A stretch of DNA of 7,272 nucleotides from Rickettsiales bacterium (GTDB lineage Bacteria > Pseudomonadota > Alphaproteobacteria > Rickettsiales > CANDYO01). A model generated the notes under the pieces. It did not search any database and was not told where the DNA came from. It was given only the letters and a program-made list of their open reading frames with translations. This document shows, in pieces, positions 5,974-7,272 of this stretch; positions within the stretch are counted from its first letter, which is position 1, and every line of letters starts with the position of its first letter. A program made the position numbers and the translations under genes. The stretch lies in NCBI GenBank assembly GCA_947424995.1, contig CANDYO010000099.1, positions 1 through 7,272 of the forward strand, in the 5' to 3' direction.

Positions 5974-7227
5974 CTATACTTTTAAGATTGTATCAAAATT
6001 ATCTGTAATCTTTGTTGGTTCTTCTAGGATACGTAAAATATCGGTAGCGCAATAAACTCGATCTCGCTTTCCTTGTGAAATTTGTGAAACTATACCTAGC
6101 TTTTCAAGCTTATCTATAATCCTTTGAGCGGTAGTAAATGCTACAGACAACATCTCAGCTGCTTTTTTAACCGTAAGGTATGGATTAACAGCAAGATATT
6201 TAACAATATATTGACCACTCTCTTGGGCTTGTAAGCCAATTTTAATTTGCCAATCTGTGATCAGTGTATTAATTCGCTCTGCTCTTGATAGTACATCCAA
6301 TGATTGCTCTGAGATGCCATTTAAGAAATAAGAAAACCATTCCAGCCAAGTTCCTTTACTACTAACATTATATAACTGAGTATAATACTCCTCCCTTGTA
6401 GCTTCAAAAAAAGCACTTAAGTATAAAATAGGAGATGGAAGCAATTTTCTTTCAATTAGAAGCAGCGTGATTAGTAATCGTCCTATACGCCCATTACCAT
6501 CTAAAAATGGATGAATCGCTTCAAATTGATAGTGGCATAACGCAATATGAATCAGTGGAGGCAAAGTCCTGTCATGCAAAAAATTTTCAAAAGAGCTTAA
6601 GCAATCCATTAGCTCATTTGGTGTTGGAGGAACATATTTTGCTGTATTTATAGTAGCTCCTGGACTTCCAATCCAATTTTGTGATATTCTAAATTCTCCA
6701 GGAGTTGCATGCGATCCACGAACACCTTGCATTAACTTCTCATGCACCTCCTTAATTAATCTAAGTGAGAGCGGAAGATCTTGAAGGCGCTTTAATCCAT
6801 AATCTAAGGCTATTATATAGTTATGTACTTCTTGTAAATCATCAGGATTTCGGTCTACTTGAATTCCAGCCTCTTGCGCTAACACTTCTCCAAGTGTTGC
6901 TTGAGTTCCTTCTATTTTGCTCGATAATACGGCTTCGCGCGTTATAAAAGGGCGCATTAAAAGATGAGGATTAGGTAATTTAGCGCCTTCCCTAGATAAC
7001 ATACCAAGAATATAATCAGCTCTTGATAAGCTATTTACTAGAGCGGTATCCCATTCTATTTTAGGAGGTAAGTGATTAGGTATGAAAGCTTTATATCCAG
7101 TGAGAGTCTTAATGACTTTTCCTGATGGTGATTCGCCGAGTAAGCGAATTGTATTGCTACAATTCACTCCTCTAAGAACGGAATGTACGAGTTTCCCAGT
7201 TTTCCGCTCAAGCCTTTTTAAAGCCAT
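5974..7227 (-). CDS. Fic-family protein (class II AMP transferase) with C-terminal winged helix; 5' end is intron-derived
   Basis: Fic enzymes transfer AMP, or another nucleotide-derived group, from a nucleotide to a hydroxyl side chain of a target protein. The open frame has 417 codons. The Fic N-terminal region starts around residue 45 (YKAFIPNHLPPKIEWD). An inhibitory motif SSKIEG (102-107, Ser102, Glu106, Gly107) marks the class II self-inhibited type. The substrate flap is near 188-205, and the catalytic motif HPFLDGNGRIGR (239-250) is complete with His239. A winged helix (about 343-400) suggests DNA binding and autoregulation. The ATG at 7227 is the only good start, directly after an in-frame stop. 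However, codons 1-31 are the translated 3' end of a group II intron, and true Fic coding resumes near 7134. The gene is thus split or 5'-truncated by the intron. Whether a chimera, a spliced protein or nothing is made cannot be told. Any upstream exon is off the window. Confidence 0.88.
   Translation of the reverse strand: MALKRLERKTGKLVHSVLRGVNCSNTIRLLGESPSGKVIKTLTGYKAFIPNHLPPKIEWDTALVNSLSRADYILGMLSREGAKLPNPHLLMRPFITREAVLSSKIEGTQATLGEVLAQEAGIQVDRNPDDLQEVHNYIIALDYGLKRLQDLPLSLRLIKEVHEKLMQGVRGSHATPGEFRISQNWIGSPGATINTAKYVPPTPNELMDCLSSFENFLHDRTLPPLIHIALCHYQFEAIHPFLDGNGRIGRLLITLLLIERKLLPSPILYLSAFFEATREEYYTQLYNVSSKGTWLEWFSYFLNGISEQSLDVLSRAERINTLITDWQIKIGLQAQESGQYIVKYLAVNPYLTVKKAAEMLSVAFTTAQRIIDKLEKLGIVSQISQGKRDRVYCATDILRILEEPTKITDNFDTILKV
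7138..7172 (-). ncRNA. Group II intron domain VI with bulged branch-point adenosine
   Basis: Fifteen continuous pairs, three of them G-U wobbles, form between a 15-base left arm (GAGGAGTGAATTGTA) and a 16-base right arm (TACAATTCGCTTACTC), closed by a GCAA tetraloop. The only unpaired base in the stem is an A at 7141, three pairs from the base, which is the expected position of the branch-point adenosine. The presumed 3' splice site follows three bases after the stem. Confidence 0.88.
7176..7209 (-). ncRNA. Group II intron domain V (catalytic hairpin)
   Basis: The element is exactly 34 bases, as in canonical domain V. It starts GAGC, which includes the catalytic AGC triad, and ends GTTC, giving the conserved G-U wobble at the third pair. 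The lower stem GAGCGGAA pairs with TTCCGTTC. A two-base AC bulge follows at the expected place. The upper stem ACTGG/CTCGT (one T-C mismatch) is capped by a GAAA tetraloop. The structure was folded by hand. Confidence 0.88.
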
Positions 7228-7272
7228 TTATTGACCCAGCATCTCTACTGTACATCGTTTATCTTTCCTTTC

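Larger units (their letters stand above)
7135..7272 (-). mobile_element. 3' end of a group II intron (domain IV tail, domains V and VI)
   Basis: Group II introns are self-splicing, retromobile ribozymes. Their 3' end is a 34-base domain V, a three-base linker and a domain VI with a bulged branch-point A a few bases from the 3' splice site. All of these occur here on the minus strand in the right order: domain V 7209-7176, linker TTA 7175-7173, domain VI 7172-7138, then GGC at 7137-7135 as the presumed intron end. The preceding 63 bases (7210-7272) would be the domain IV tail. A frame of 14 codons open from the edge to TAA at 7230-7228 could be the end of the intron-encoded reverse transcriptase/maturase, but it is too short to recognise. 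The rest of the intron is beyond the window. Transcription is in the same direction as the Fic gene. Confidence 0.88.

Noticed and set aside
6765..6947. Plus-strand open frame of 60 codons opposite the Fic gene
   Set aside because: It is antisense to the conserved Fic inhibitory-motif region, with no start signals or recognisable domain.
7208..7255. A 15-codon minus-strand ORF with an AAGGAAAG sequence upstream, overlapping the Fic start
   Set aside because: It lies in the intron domain IV tail and ends at the edge of domain V; the purine-rich stretch is better explained as intron RNA.
1..7272. CRISPR array, rRNA gene or complete insertion sequence
   Set aside because: No regularly spaced repeats, no rRNA-like sequence and no transposase frame are seen on either strand.

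Overview
The window is AT-rich and looks like a chromosome segment of an alphaproteobacterium of the Rickettsiales, probably a Rickettsiaceae-like intracellular bacterium. This is an inference from several points. GatB begins with residues typical of rickettsial GatB. There is a gatC-gatA-gatB operon for indirect aminoacyl-tRNA synthesis. RuvX carries an N-terminal extension of the rickettsial kind. The tRNA has an alphaproteobacterial-style anticodon arm and an encoded CCA. There are also a large interspersed palindrome and a group II intron end. No species name can be given from the sequence alone.

All protein genes lie on the minus strand and are described in their direction of transcription, right to left. 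At the right edge (7135-7272) is the 3' end of a group II intron, with a textbook domain V and a domain VI that bulges the branch-point adenosine. It runs straight into a Fic-family AMP-transferase gene (5974-7227). The first ~31 residues of the Fic open frame are translated intron RNA sequence, and the genuine Fic exon begins near 7134. A gene-poor AT-rich spacer follows (5638-5973), then a plus-strand CAT-anticodon tRNA (5561-5637) with its own promoter.

Left of the tRNA is a tightly packed five-gene minus-strand operon: ruvX, a secreted six-cysteine protein of unknown function, rlmN, an exported cupredoxin-like protein and an FTR1/EfeU iron permease. It mixes RNA-maturation genes (RuvX for 16S rRNA processing, RlmN for methylation of 23S rRNA and tRNA) with a two-gene iron-uptake cassette. 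A 100-bp nested palindrome (2242-2341) overlaps the last codons of the permease and ends the unit. Beyond it, a good sigma-70-type promoter (2184-2212) starts the gatC-gatA-gatB operon. These three genes make the GatCAB amidotransferase, which converts mischarged Glu-tRNA(Gln) and/or Asp-tRNA(Asn). gatB runs off the left edge.

The main discovery is the unannotated group II intron 3' terminus fused in frame to the Fic gene. Next are the palindromic element that overlaps the permease stop codon and the iron-uptake pair embedded in a housekeeping operon.
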